DNA of 64,000 nt, taken from positions 3,618,001 to 3,682,000 of the forward strand of contig WBVU01000004.1 of assembly GCA_009192285.1 (NCBI GenBank), written 5' to 3'. Each line of letters opens with the position of its first letter. Position 1 is the stretch's first letter. The translations under genes and the position numbers were made by a program. Positions 12,399-23,849 of this stretch are shown here, in pieces. The stretch is from Morchella semilibera (lineage: Eukaryota > Ascomycota > Pezizomycetes > Pezizales > Morchellaceae). The notes beneath the pieces were generated by a model. It ran no database searches. It worked only from the letters and a program-made list of their open reading frames with translations, and was not told the DNA's origin.

Positions 12399-14882
12399 AT
12401 GGCACCGCATGCTATTGATTGTCCACATGGCTTCCACGCACTCTGCGGGAGTGAACGAAAGCGCTCAATCAGCATCGTGGACGAAGCAGTGAGATGGGCC
12501 GGTATTGCATTAACCGTAAGTGGCCACCACTACCCGCCAGTCAGCCAGGACATTATGGAATCCCCTTCCTGACACCAAACCGCACAGGTACTATACGTCG
12601 GCGCAGCCGCCAAACAGATTGACGAAAACACCGTAGAGGTCGGGGTCTCGATCCACGACGGCGTATACTCCGTCGACTTCTGCGTGCACACGCTCTACAT
12701 CTCTGGCGAAGAAACGGTCGCCGACGCCCTAAAGACGGACATCTTCGAGACAATCAACAGATACTCAAAGGAGCACCACGCAAAGTTTGCCGGATGCGGC
12801 ATCACCGAGTCCCTTGTGGCCCTGTGCCCGAACATTGCCTCCTTCCTCTGGAGCGAGCTCGACATCGTCGTCATGCGCTTCAAGGTCAAGACAGAGTTCC
12901 CCAGGTTCGAGTTCTCGGCCGGCGCGGGCGGCGACTCGGCAGAGACCATCCCCATCGACGTGGACGAGCAGGCCGACTCCGCTGTGAGGAAATGCATCAT
13001 GAATTTCGGCCCCGGGCACAATCCCTCTCTGTCCATCGGGTTCAGGAACAGGGTCGAGCCCGATATCGGCGGGCGGATCGAGCTCGTGACTAGCCTGGAG
13101 AGCTACCGCAACACGGTGCACGAGGGGACCTGGAACAGCGTTTTGAAGTACGCCAACGAGCTCAAGCAGAACAAGATCAAGGTCGCGTTCTTCTCCGCGA
13201 CACCGCAGGGCGGGGGAGTAGCACTCATGCGGCACGCCCTCATCAGGTTTTACCGGCTTTTAGGAGTCAATGTGCACTGGTAAAGATCCCTCCCGAGTTT
13301 TTCTGCGTAATCAGCCTTTTGCTGACCCGTCTAGGTACATCCCCAAGCCGAACCCAAAGGTATTCAGGATCACCAAAACGAACCACAACATCCTGCAGGG
13401 CGTCGCCGACCCCTCCGAAAGGCTGACCGAGGAGCGGCAGCAGATGATGGACGAGTGGATCTCGTACAACGCCAACCGCTATTGGCTCGGCGAGGGCGGC
13501 CCGCTGGCAAAAGGCGGCGCGGACGTCGTGGTCATTGACGACCCGCAGATGCCCGGCCTCATCCCGCTCATCAAGGAAAACAGGCCGGACGTCAAGATAA
13601 TCTACAGGAGCCACATCGAGCTCAGGAGCGATCTTATCGGGACCGAGGGAAGCCCCCAGGCGGAGGTGTGGAAATTCCTGTGGGACAGAATCAGGCTTGC
13701 CGATGTGTTTATCAGCCATCCCGTGGATAGGTTTGTGCCGGCTCAGGTGCCGATGTCTATGGTCGGTTTGATGCCGGCTTGTACCGACTGGTAGGGCTCT
13801 GATCCCCTCTTTCTGTGGCCGGATTTTGTTGGACTAATTGGTATCAGGCTGGACGGCTTGAACAAGGACCTCAGGGATTGGGACCTGAGATATTACCACC
13901 ACAACCTGAAAAACTCATGCTCAGACATTGGAATGTAAGGAGCCCAGTACCAACGATTGGAAGTGTTCTCCAGAATAACATTCTTCTCTAGGAACATGTT
14001 ACAGTACCCAGCCCGTGAATATATCGTCCAGGTTGCCCGTTTCGACCCCAGTAAGGGGATACCAGACGTCATCGAGTCCTACAGAAAGCTGCGCGAAATG
14101 TTACAAGAAAAAGCACCCGGGATGGTCACCCCACAACTGATGATGTACAAAGCCCCCCGCCCCCCTCCCAATGTGCCCCAAGTCCCTACAAGAACGAAAT
14201 GCTGAACTATTTGCTAGCTGCGGGCACGGTGCCATTGACGATCCCGATGCATCCATCATTTACGACCTGACAATGAAGCAACTGGACGAGCCCCGATACG
14301 ACGAAATCAGGCAAGACGTCGTCGTCCTGAGGATTGGACCAAGCGACCAAAGTACCCCCCCCCCCCCAACTCCTCCCCCACAAGCCTCCACGACACTAAC
14401 AAAAACCAGTCCTGAACGCCATCCTCTCATGCGCCAAGCTCGTCGTACAGCTCTCCACACGGGAGGGATTCGAGGTCAAAGTCTCCGAAGCAATCCACAA
14501 AGGCAAGCCCATCGTTGCCACCCGCGCCGGGGGCATCCCGCTACAAGTGCGGCACGGCAAGAACGGGTACCTCGTCGACGTCGGCGACTCCACCTCCGTC
14601 GCAACACACCTATACAACCTCTACACCGACGAGGCGCTCTACAGCCGGCTCAGCCGCTTCGCAAAGACGTCCGTGAGCGACGAGGTGGGCACCGTCGGCA
14701 ACGCCGCCTGCTGGCTCTACCTGGCGGCGAAGCTGGCGAGCGGGGAGAAGGTCAGACCCGGTGCGAGGTGGGTCACGGATATGTACCGTGAGGATGCGCG
14801 CCAGTGCTATGGTAAGGACGAGCCCAGGCTGCCGAGGTTGGACATCCATCTCAGTGGGGATGGGGTGGAGGCGGAGACTTGA
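12399..14882 (+). CDS. ccg-9: Trehalose phosphorylase (clock-controlled ccg-9 type, GT4)
   Basis: This enzyme family interconverts trehalose plus phosphate with glucose and glucose-1-phosphate in the cytosol. The Neurospora homologue is the clock-controlled gene ccg-9. Seven exons are inferred: 12399-12515, 12588-13279, 13335-13790, 13848-13934, 13992-14144, 14218-14351 and 14410-14882. All six introns are GT-AG, 55-73 nt, and all phases agree, giving 703 residues. Diagnostic stretches are STPQGGGVALMRHAL, ITKTNHNILQGVADP, DVVVIDDPQMPGLIPLI, ARFDPSKGIPDVI and the donor-site E-x7-E (STREGFEVKVSE, E565 and E573). The N-terminal regulatory segment contains the family's ISGEE and DEQADSA blocks. 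The gene is intact, with GC-rich codon use. The start is the first ATG after a short AT-rich leader. Confidence 0.93.
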
Positions 14883-16504
14883 TTTTCTTTTCTTTTTCTT
14901 CTCTTTTTCTTTTCTTGCTAGACTGTGTCGTTAGGAATTGCTCACTTTTGTTCCTTACCCTTGTGCCAGCCATCCCCCTGCTCGTACCATAAACCGCCTC
15001 CGAGTTATGCAGTCAGTAGTATGTAGCTGGTAGAAGGCGGCCAGTTGGAGCCGCGTCGGAAGTCTCCTCTCCTTATACACTCTTATATTACACTACAGCA
15101 TGTACTCTAGAATAGCAGTATCAGTTACGCTAGAGATGAATATCCCAGCTAGTAGCCGACAAAGAAGTCGGGCGGGCCAGACCGCCCGGCGTTAGACAGC
15201 AGCTACACACCACTCGCGCCACACTACACCCAGCACCGAGGGCGTAGCAGTAGGGCCGTAGGGCCAGGGCTGTATATGGGGCGCCACGCTATCACCGCCT
15301 TACATGTACCGCCAGCGTATATAACGGGCCCTACAACCACCACTCTTCCTCTTCCTATCCGCACCCGCTCTCACTCGACGGACACGACTAATAATTCTTG
15401 GCGCCAAGGCGACAGCCACGACAGGACATTATTTACGCAGCTGCCAGATGGGTGGGTGGCAACCGTGTATGAAGAGGGGCGCCCCGCCCACCTCTTGCGA
15501 GTTGGTTGTTGGTTGCAACCGAAGTGACAGGGGGGTTGGAGGGGGTTAGTAAGCGTGGGTTAGTAAGCGTGGTTAGTAATCTACAGGCCAAAAGTTTCCC
15601 CTGGCCCTAGTAGGTATGTATGTATTTTCGCCCCTTCGTGCCTGGCAGTACGGCCGTCCTCTCGTAGATACCTCCTCGCTGGCTACATGTAGTTAGCTAG
15701 TGGGCTCTCCCACGCCGAGTCCTACCTAACCCTGAGCTCTCCATCCATACTCTCACCCATGGACCAGCCGTAGTTAGCCCCGAGCCGCAGTTGGGCGCCA
15801 ACCCGTTAACAGACTAGTCTGTCTTGTCGTGCCCCAGACGGGCCCTGTTACGTATCCACCGTAGCATTCTATTGTAGGTCCGATAGCCAACACCTACCGC
15901 GGGCCATCGACGCCGGCCGGCCACCCATACAAGGACTATTAGTATAGCGGCCGCCCTACAATGCATGTATACAGCCATGTATTGCATATGTACAGGTACA
16001 GGTACAGGCCGCCCCATCGGCACTACGGGCTACATTCCTGAGACGGGGCATTATTGAAGTGGATGCAACGAGTCCAGTACTCTGGTGCCACAGCCACAAC
16101 CACAACCAATGCTAGACGTAGCCAGTCGTGTACTATCCACATAGCTCTTGCGCGCCTGATGCAATTCGATCTATATCCTATCTTTGGGCATGGCGGCTAG
16201 TAGCCCTAAAACTGTGGTTCCTTGCATCACTTTGAGGACTCCCGGGATACAACTACATATACGTCCCGGTGGAGACATGAGTGTCACGTTTCGGCCCGCG
16301 GAAATGTTTAGATTATGATGTTTTGGTTAAGGCATGAGATCCGTTATTCTAAGAGATGCAGGTACAATACATAGCTATAGACTGTGTGCTAGAGATCTAG
16401 TATGGGAAAGAAGGACGCAGAATATAAACCAGGAGCAATAAATAAACCATATAAATAAAAAACCAAGACCCGCTCAAACCTCTAATTAAAAGCTATCCCC
16501 CAAC
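14883..16504. other. Intergenic region
   Basis: A convergent interval of 1.6 kb that should contain the 3' ends of both neighbours. It has direct repeats of GGTTAGTAAGCGTG near 15545-15575, TACATGTA at 15301 and 15684, and AATAAATAAA near 16437. I see no gene in it. Confidence 0.5.
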
Positions 16505-18362
16505 CTACGCCCTCATCTTCCACCTCCACACCAGGCTCCTCCGGCCCGCCAGCTTCTCCCCCAAGAACCCGGGCCTCCCCCTCCCAACCCACCCAACGGC
16601 CCAGTCCAGCACACACCTGCCCCACGACGTGCACCTCTTGACCCTCCTGGTGGCCCTCAGCCCGGCCATCGCCTCCGCGTAGTCCTCGGTCCACATGTGG
16701 CTCTGCGTGCACCACTCGGCCACGACATAGGCGAAGCCGGCGGCCATGGCCAGCGACGACAGCACGGTCCCCGTGGTCCAGTACACGGCGATGATGCGCG
16801 CCTTGTAGTACGCGGCCGTGCCGAAGTTGATGTACCCGCCGCCCAGCCCCCACGTGCTGGCCCAGCACGTGCACGTCTGGTACAGCCCAAACGTCTGCGC
16901 GGCGAGGATGTAGACCAGCCACCCCGTGTTTGCGGCCTCGAGCGCATCAAGCGCATATCCGATTCCGCGCGGCAGCGGCGAGAGCGCCCGCCACGCGACC
17001 GACTCAAGCAGCAGGTCCGCAACCGCAATCACAAAGAAGACTAGGTATCCGCCGCTGCGGCAGCCGAGCCCCACCGTCGGCGTGAAGTACGAGATGATGA
17101 AGGGCCCAAAGACGGAGCATCCGACGGTTGCGGTGGCGGCCGCAATCTGCCAGACCTCGCGGAGGTCGAAGCGGGCGTGGAGGTTGTGCGGCCGGCATGG
17201 GCCCTGCGGGCCCGTGATAAGGAGGGTGCGCGCTTCCGGGTGGGCGGTCCAGCCGCGGCCGTGTGCGGCCGCGAACGAGTCCTCGATCCCCGTGAGGATG
17301 CAGTGCGCGACGCCGTAGTGCCAGCGGCTCCGCGCCTGGCCGCAAAAGTCCGTGAAGTACTGGTATTCACCGGCGGTGTCGGCGGGGGGGAGGCGGATGC
17401 CCTTGTAGAGGGGGTTGGGGCGGGCGCTTTGGCGGTCGTGCTGTAGACCCGCGTGGATGTGCGAGAGGAAGCGGTTGAGCCTGCGGCGGATGTCGTCGGC
17501 GGACCCGGGGCTGCGGTCCGTGATGCTGCTCAGCGTCAGGACGGGCAGCCACCCGAGAATCAGGCCGATGGCGAGGTTGTGGGCGGTTGCGTTCACGCCG
17601 AGGCTGCCGAAAGCTGCCCGCCAGTGTATCAGCAGGGTGGGGAGTCTTACGTCCAGATATATAGTCCATACCTGCATGTATCGAGATTGCCAGCGACAGC
17701 AAGAACCACAGAGTCGAGATGAAGATTGGGACAACACCCTCTTCCTCCCGCTCCTCAACCACGCCGCCAACTTTCTCCGCCGGTCAACGGTCCCCTTACG
17801 ACTACCGCTGCCGCTGCCCGACGGCAGCAGCGAGAGCCCATCGTCAAACAGCGCAACCCGCAAGAACCTCTCCCCGAGTCCGCCTCCATCTCCCGCGTAA
17901 ACGCATACTGGTTCATGACGCTGAGTATATACAGCGAGTCCCTTATGCGCGCAAACTCCGAGTCGGAATCCGGGAAGCTGGCATACGGCACGGCCATGTC
18001 GACCATGATGGCACACTTGCCCGTGATCTTGATGTTCCAGAATATGTATGCAAGGGACGCGATGGGGGAGCCTATCCAGCGGCATATGGCCAGGAGCGTC
18101 TTTGCGATCTGGTTGCTCTCGAAGGGCGCCTGCAGGATCAGGCCAATGACCGGGAGGACCCACGTCGTGATTGTGTTGGCCGACGTCGCCAGGGGTATTT
18201 CTGGGCGCCGTCGCCGCAGAGCGTGCGGCAGCCGTGCTCGCTGATGAGGTAGGGCGGGCCCGGGCCGAGGGGGAGACTGGTGACGGGCCCGGTGTACCGG
18301 TAGAGGTTGTAGTTGGTCTCGTTGGTCTCGAAGGCGATCTTGCAGGCGGTGAAGTTCACCAT
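16505..18362 (-). CDS. Fungal multi-pass membrane protein of unknown function, with three apparent -1 frame breaks
   Basis: The predicted protein has several hydrophobic segments. It starts at 18362 (MVNFTACKIAFETNETNYN) and ends after ATEDY-like and GLRATRR blocks. I recognise it as an uncharacterised membrane family of filamentous fungi; marks include ITTWVLPVIGLILQAPFES, CRWIGSPIASLAYIFWN, KCAIMVDMAVPYASFPD and NATAHNLAIGLILGWLPV. A clean 58-nt intron at 17614-17671 joins ISIHA to FGSLG. Elsewhere the frame moves by one base at three homopolymers: 18192-18195, 17872-17875 and 17737-17739. At each, one extra base would restore the family reading. Since everything between is well conserved, sequencing length errors are more likely than decay. 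A long apparent open frame that runs across these breaks is partly out of frame. Confidence 0.7.
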
Positions 18363-20147
18363 CTTTGGAGGAGGTGGGGGGTTGGCAGCAGGCGTGAGCA
18401 GCTGGTGAGGCAGGTTGGGCGAGATCTCATGGGGTCTAATTAGTCTCTGGTGTTTCCTAGGTAGATACTGCTGCTAGCTGCCGTAGATATATATATAGAT
18501 AGAGAACATATACTGCGCACGCAATTGGTCAGCGCGAACAGAAGAGCGAAAACCCGCTGTATACATGTGTATAGAGGGATCTTTCAAGCCATAACTACCC
18601 CGGATATCAGACACACAGCGCCATGTGTCTCGAGATCGATATTCTGTAGCTGACTGTCGGGATATCCCGCCGCCGTCGACAATGAGTCGAGCTGCACAGC
18701 CCCCCCCCCCGCTGTCCAAGTTAGTTATCAGCACCAATATGCACCCTAGCCCGTTGAGATTGCATCTCGACAGTCGATAACGTCTGTCAGGACAAATAGG
18801 TTAGTAGTTGGTAATTACCAAACAGCAAATCAACCAATACCTGTGCTGTGCTGTGCTGTGCAACACGAGATAGCAGCATGGGAGACAATATAGCTGCATC
18901 CAATATCCACCACCCGAAACAAGATCTAGCCCAAAAACACCCCGCATCCTGTCGATAGGCTAGAAAAATAAACCCCCCCCCCCTCCACAGAGTAAAATTT
19001 CTGGAAAGACAGCTAGTGTAATGTAATATGCAAGGGCCGACCGGGGGGAGGAACCTGTAGCCTTCATTCCTCTGTTGTGTCAGCCTTGTTTTGTGGTGCA
19101 CAGTACTATATGTATATGCTCGCTACATATACAGGAGGGGGGGGCATCTACTTTAATTTGCCGGATGGAGAGAGAGAGAGACGGTAGTAGTGTAATACCT
19201 AGGTAATGTAGCACCGTAGAGGAGTAACGCTGCACAGTACGGGGGCGCAGTCTCTCCTGCTGCACAGAGAAAATTGATCAGGTAGACCATGACTTGTCAC
19301 TCGATTGCCTTGCAACGTGCTTGGCATTATTTCCCGGTTGTATAGAGACATCTGGGCAGGGAAAGTAATTGATGAAACCTGGGGAGAAAGGGGGGGCATA
19401 ATCGTTGACGAGTAGAGAGTCTTTGGACCTTGGTTGCTTGGTTGCTTGGTTGGCCTATCACAGCAGAGCGTAGGCGACCAGCACTAGCACCGGCTAACCT
19501 CCCCCGCATAGACAATTGGTCAGTATTACCCTAGATCCTTCTTCCTCCCTTCGAGAAGGCGCGCGGTGTGAGACAGGAACTATAACATGTATGTCATACT
19601 ATCACACGCAGATACCGACGCTTCTTGCGAACCGCGCAATTACCAACACTAACTCGGCTTGACAAGACACTCGAGCTCAACTACTTGATGGCAGACTGGA
19701 GGGAATCCAGCGGTGGGAGTTTACACCAGGACTTGTCAGAATCTGATAAGGGTTTAACGTTGGGTGCCTTGTCCTATCAGATAGATACCCTGGCCACTGA
19801 ATGTCTGCATCGCTACAACGGGGCCAGAAGTGTGTATCCTTAGCGAATTACCCCTATCCCTTCGTTTACTCGGTAATAAACCCAAGTTACCTAACCCTCA
19901 CCCGGCCTGTAAGTGAAATCACCTGTAGATACTGCCGATTACCACCACGCCGTCAGGGCCTGTGGCTAATATTTGCCAGTCCTTTACCGACGTGCACCAC
20001 AATTCCCCACCTAGAAGCACTGTATACTTATCCCCCTACGTGGATGCCTTCCCGGATACAGAAACCTGTAGATTTCCTGGCCCACGCCCAGAAACCTGAC
20101 TACCCCCCCACCCTCCCACCCTCCCAATCTCTTGCAGACCACGGCCC
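18363..20147. other. Intergenic region
   Basis: No firm gene. It contains a CTGTG pentanucleotide run near 18842-18860, C- and G-runs near 18700, 18971 and 19135, an AG run near 19167-19180, and a TTGCTTGG direct repeat near 19434-19452. Confidence 0.5.
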
Positions 20148-20401
20148 ATGTCCGCTACCCCGGCGGGGGCAGGCCCGCTGGCCATAAAAGGAGAGCCTGC
20201 GTATCCAGTCCCATATGGAATGCGTCAAGGCTGGAAGATATTGCGAGTTGTCAGACCCGGCGCCACGACTCCACAGGTAAAGTATTTGGTGGTAGTAATG
20301 AGAGTGAAGCTGGGTTTGTTGGCTGCGGTGGGTTAGGTGAGTGTCGCCAGTTCGTTGCCGGCCCAGCACCGAGTCCCATTGGTGCATACCGCAAGCTGTA
20401 G
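20148..20401 (+). CDS. Possible small two-exon protein (59 residues)
   Basis: The frame from the ATG at 20148 runs to 20276 and ends at a GTAAAG donor. An acceptor at 20350 (CGCCAG) leads to 20351-20401, which reads to a stop in the same phase. The product starts MSATPAGAGPLAIKGEPAYP and ends SPIGAYRKL. Composition looks protein-like, with no low complexity, and the 74-nt intron fits this genome's size range. An in-frame upstream acceptor (CTTGCAG near 20136) means more 5' exons are possible. Family unknown. No signal peptide or membrane helix. Confidence 0.35.
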
Positions 20402-22367
20402 ATACATAGGTTTTGCAACCTGGATATTTGGTACCGGCCACCACCACCTTACCCCCTCCGCTTCTCCACCTATCCTCCGCTCCGCAGCCTCGTACTCAAT
20501 GACTGCGAGCTATCTTTCCGGCGGGCGGTTGCTATGCAGGGTTAGGGTTTCAGCCCCGGCCAACCAGCGATCGAGACGGGGCGGAATAGTAGATTTGAGG
20601 TCCCGCCTTGTAACATCCAATTGTAAAGTTCTCACCCCCAGCTAGCGGGTCCCGGGGCGGGGCTTTGTAAATAGATGGCGGGTTTGTATTCAGAGTTATA
20701 TCCCGGGTTATATACCCTAACTACATGTACTTATACAGCGACTCCACCACGTAAGTAGAGCCCAACCGGCCACTCCCCCTGCCCAGACAGCCACAGTCAA
20801 CCGCGGCCGCATACACAAAACGTAGGTCTTAACTGCCCGGGCGCGCGGTGAGTGGCTAATGTCAATTGAGCCGTCCACACGCTAAGATGCGCCGCCCCGG
20901 TGCCTCCAACAGAAAACCAGGCCCAAAAACGCGTAAACTTAAGCCCGGTGGGTTGAATTAACGCCCCGACCACCACTACGTGCGAGATATATCCCCGCCC
21001 GGGCTTGGAGAGTTAGTTGGTTCGCCGGTTTGGGTCCCGGCCTCTGTTTGCCTGCCCCGGGTATAGTACTGTCTAGATGGCATACATGTAGCTACTAGGG
21101 GCCGCTGGATATCAAGGTCCCGCCGCGCCGCTGATACATATGACCGACCACCTCCGGTCCCCTCCCTGCGGGCTGCTCCCCCGACTCTTGACCATTATCT
21201 AAGTAAGTAGCAACCTCTACCATACCAGTTCCGCCAGCAGCTCCTGCCCAATCAGCGATATAGAGCTCCTGTGGCTGGTTTGCCTCCCGTATCTGTATAC
21301 ATATGCGTACTCTCTTCCTCGCCGTAGTGTAAATACAAACTTGGGTCTTGGCGCGCCCACTTTCCGGAGGAGACAGGACAAGACGCCATTGTCCAGACCC
21401 GGCCGGGGCGCTTCTGCTCTGTCGAGAGTGGCGCGGCAGGGTCGACTCGACTCCAAGGCCCCGGGGGTCTTGGTGGGCCCCTGGGAGGATGGTCCAGCAG
21501 GTAACCTATCCACGGTAGGTGTTGACTACATGTATATGTATACAAGAGGCCAACCACAGTAGTGAGAACACTTGATCATGACGTCGACATGTACTTATTA
21601 GCAGTGACCGAGGAGAGAGGGCCACTCTCTCAGCCTACCGTCCTGCTTCAGCGAGGTTTACATAGACTCCCGAATGTCCTGTCTGTAGTCTGGGGTTTAT
21701 ATAACTACATGTACACACCTACATGTACTCCGGAACCACAATGCCCAAAGGTTGGAGGCCTATATAGTTTATATAGATCGGGTTGTGTCAGGTGGAGCTG
21801 TGTGGTGGTCGTTGCATCACTAAGGACCCCCGGGGTACTTGCCCGTACAGTCGAACCTCTCTACCATAAGGACCCACCCTTATGCTAAGAGTGAACCCGC
21901 ACTGACAAAAGCCGTAAATTAACACACATCTACAGGGCAGCTGTCCTTATATAGGGCCGGCACCCATATCATGGCGAGCCCCGACTGGGCTTCTCGGGGC
22001 CATGCCATATAGTAAATACATGCAGACGAGATTACAAGCGCATGTCGGGCCTCAATCGCAATTGCTCTGGCCGAGCTAACTACATAATTGGTTTGGTTGA
22101 TGGGAGGGTATCGACTGGCAATATGCAGGTTATATACTTTACATAGACTCTGGCCTATGATATCTGGTTAATATAATATTGTGGCCTGCAATGAGGACGC
22201 TCTCATCTCATCTGATTGGACTTGGACAGACAGGAAATGCTTTGCATGTAGGTATATACTCCATATTGATGTCATTGCCATGTCCTCTAGATCTCCCCAT
22301 TGGCTCTCTCTAACTACCTACACACACGCCCATCACAACCCCCCCACCCACCAAACACACCCCCACC
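20402..22367. other. Intergenic region
   Basis: GC-rich, gene-free as far as I can tell. It is dense in TACATGTA (20722, 21083, 21527, 21706, 21720). Its right end is the leader of COX18, C-rich just before the start. Confidence 0.5.
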
Positions 22368-23381
22368 ATGCCCCCGCACCACCTCCTCCGCCCCCTCCCC
22401 CGCCTCCACCAAACCCGCCGCTTCCACGCAACCCCCCCCCGCCCCCTCCTCGCCACAACCCTCACAGCAACCCACGCCCTCTTCACAACCCTCCACACGA
22501 CCACCGCCCTCCCCTGGCACACCCTCATCCCCGCGACCGCCATCCTCCTCCGCGCCCTCATCACAACGCCCACAACGCTCTACTCCCGCCACCGCGCCCT
22601 CCACACCCTAACCCTCCAACCCCTCATCAGCGCCTGGCAGCACCCGCTCTCGCGCCGCGCCCGCGCCACCACCACAACCCCGCACGCCTGGGAACGCAGC
22701 ACACGGACCTCCCTCCGCGCCAAGCGCACCGAGATCCTGCGCCGCCACGGCTGCCAGCGGTGGAAGCCGTTCGTGGCGCCGCTGCTGCAGCTCCCCGTCT
22801 GGATCGCCGCATCGGTCACGCTGCGCGCCATGACCGGCCGCGACACCCTCGCTGCCGCCGCCGACATCCCCGTCGCGGCGGACATGGCGGTTGAGGGGGC
22901 GCTGTGGTTCCCGGACCTCCTCGATGCGGACCCGTATATGGTGCTGCCGGGGGCGTTCGTGTTTCTGATGGTTGCGAACGTCGAGATGCAGGCGGCGCTG
23001 TATCCGCCGCGGACGGGGGCGCAGAGGGTCTTTACGGGGTTGGTTAGGGCGCTGCCGTTCGTGGCGCTGCCGTGGATCGTCAATATGCCTGCTGTAAGTC
23101 TTCCTCTCTGGGTGGGTGGGTGGGTGAGTGGGTGGGTGAGTGGTGGGTGACTGGGTGGGTGGGTGACTGGGTGAGTGGGTGAGTGGGTGGCTGGGTGGCT
23201 GGCTGACGGGTGCGGGTGGTGGTAGGCGCTGACGCTGTACTGGGGCACGTCGGCCGCATACTCGCTTGTCCAGAACGCGGTGCTGGCGGCGGCGATGCCG
23301 CGCCCGCAGGAGGTCACGCCGTGTAAGCCGGTCAACCCGTATTCGGGCGCGGAGGAGGCGGGCGCGGGTGTAGATAGGTAG
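22368..23381 (+). CDS. COX18: COX18: mitochondrial Oxa1/YidC-family insertase
   Basis: COX18 exports the C-terminal tail of Cox2 across the inner mitochondrial membrane during cytochrome oxidase assembly. Exon 1 is 22368-23093 and exon 2 is 23226-23381, joined in phase to 293 residues. The intron is GT-AG (GTAAGT to GGTAG) and filled by a GGGT microsatellite. The N-terminus (RPLPRLHQTRRFHATPPRP) is basic, lacks acids and fits a matrix-targeting sequence. Hydrophobic segments lie near residues 35-60, 140-160, 187-208 and 225-265, with the family-like RWKPFVAPLLQLPVWIAAS before the second. I chose this ATG because the presequence begins there. The downstream FAD gene converges on it, 470 bp away. 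COX18 is favoured over OXA1 because the protein is short and has no long C-terminal coiled coil. Confidence 0.82.
23101..23215 (+). repeat. GGGT/GGGTGA microsatellite inside the COX18 intron
   Basis: Imperfect tandem GGGTGGGT and GGGTGAGT units fill almost all of the 132-nt intron. They contain many spurious GTGAGT donors, so splice choice could vary. Confidence 0.85.
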
Positions 23382-23849
23382 ATACATGTATGTAGGTACA
23401 TAGACGCCGTAGAAATAGACGGGACATATGTGTGCACTTAGCCTTGCGTGAGTTTGGAGCGTAGTGTAGTCAGTCGAGTATCTGGCCCGGGTTGGGGCCC
23501 CCGGGGTACATATAGATATATGTATCCGGCAGACACCACCAAGTCACACATACAGACGTCACCCGTGCGGCACAGGATATCACTCGATGCCTGGATTGGC
23601 CCCTGGTTGATTGATACTGATTGATTGATACTTCATACATGTGCAGCCCGAAGATGACAAGGTACTATTGATACTTCATACATGCATGCCCCGGTACTAT
23701 GATTGATTGATTGACTGGCGCATGCACATATTGATAATATTGTATAAAGCCTCATCACGTCGTTTATTAAGACCGCCTATGCTAAAGCTACATGATATAT
23801 TTACAACCCTCTAAAACTAGCCATGTGAACCCGTATCATACAAAGCCCC
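23382..23849. other. Convergent intergenic region
   Basis: The 3' ends of COX18 and the FAD protein face each other. It contains two copies of TTGATACTTCATACATG about 50 bp apart and TGATTGATTGA tracts. Confidence 0.5.

Noticed and set aside
22580-23437. Minus-strand frames of 259-285 codons over COX18
   Set aside because: Low-complexity His/Pro/Arg or Thr/Ser translations of the intron microsatellite and of the GC-rich sense exon.
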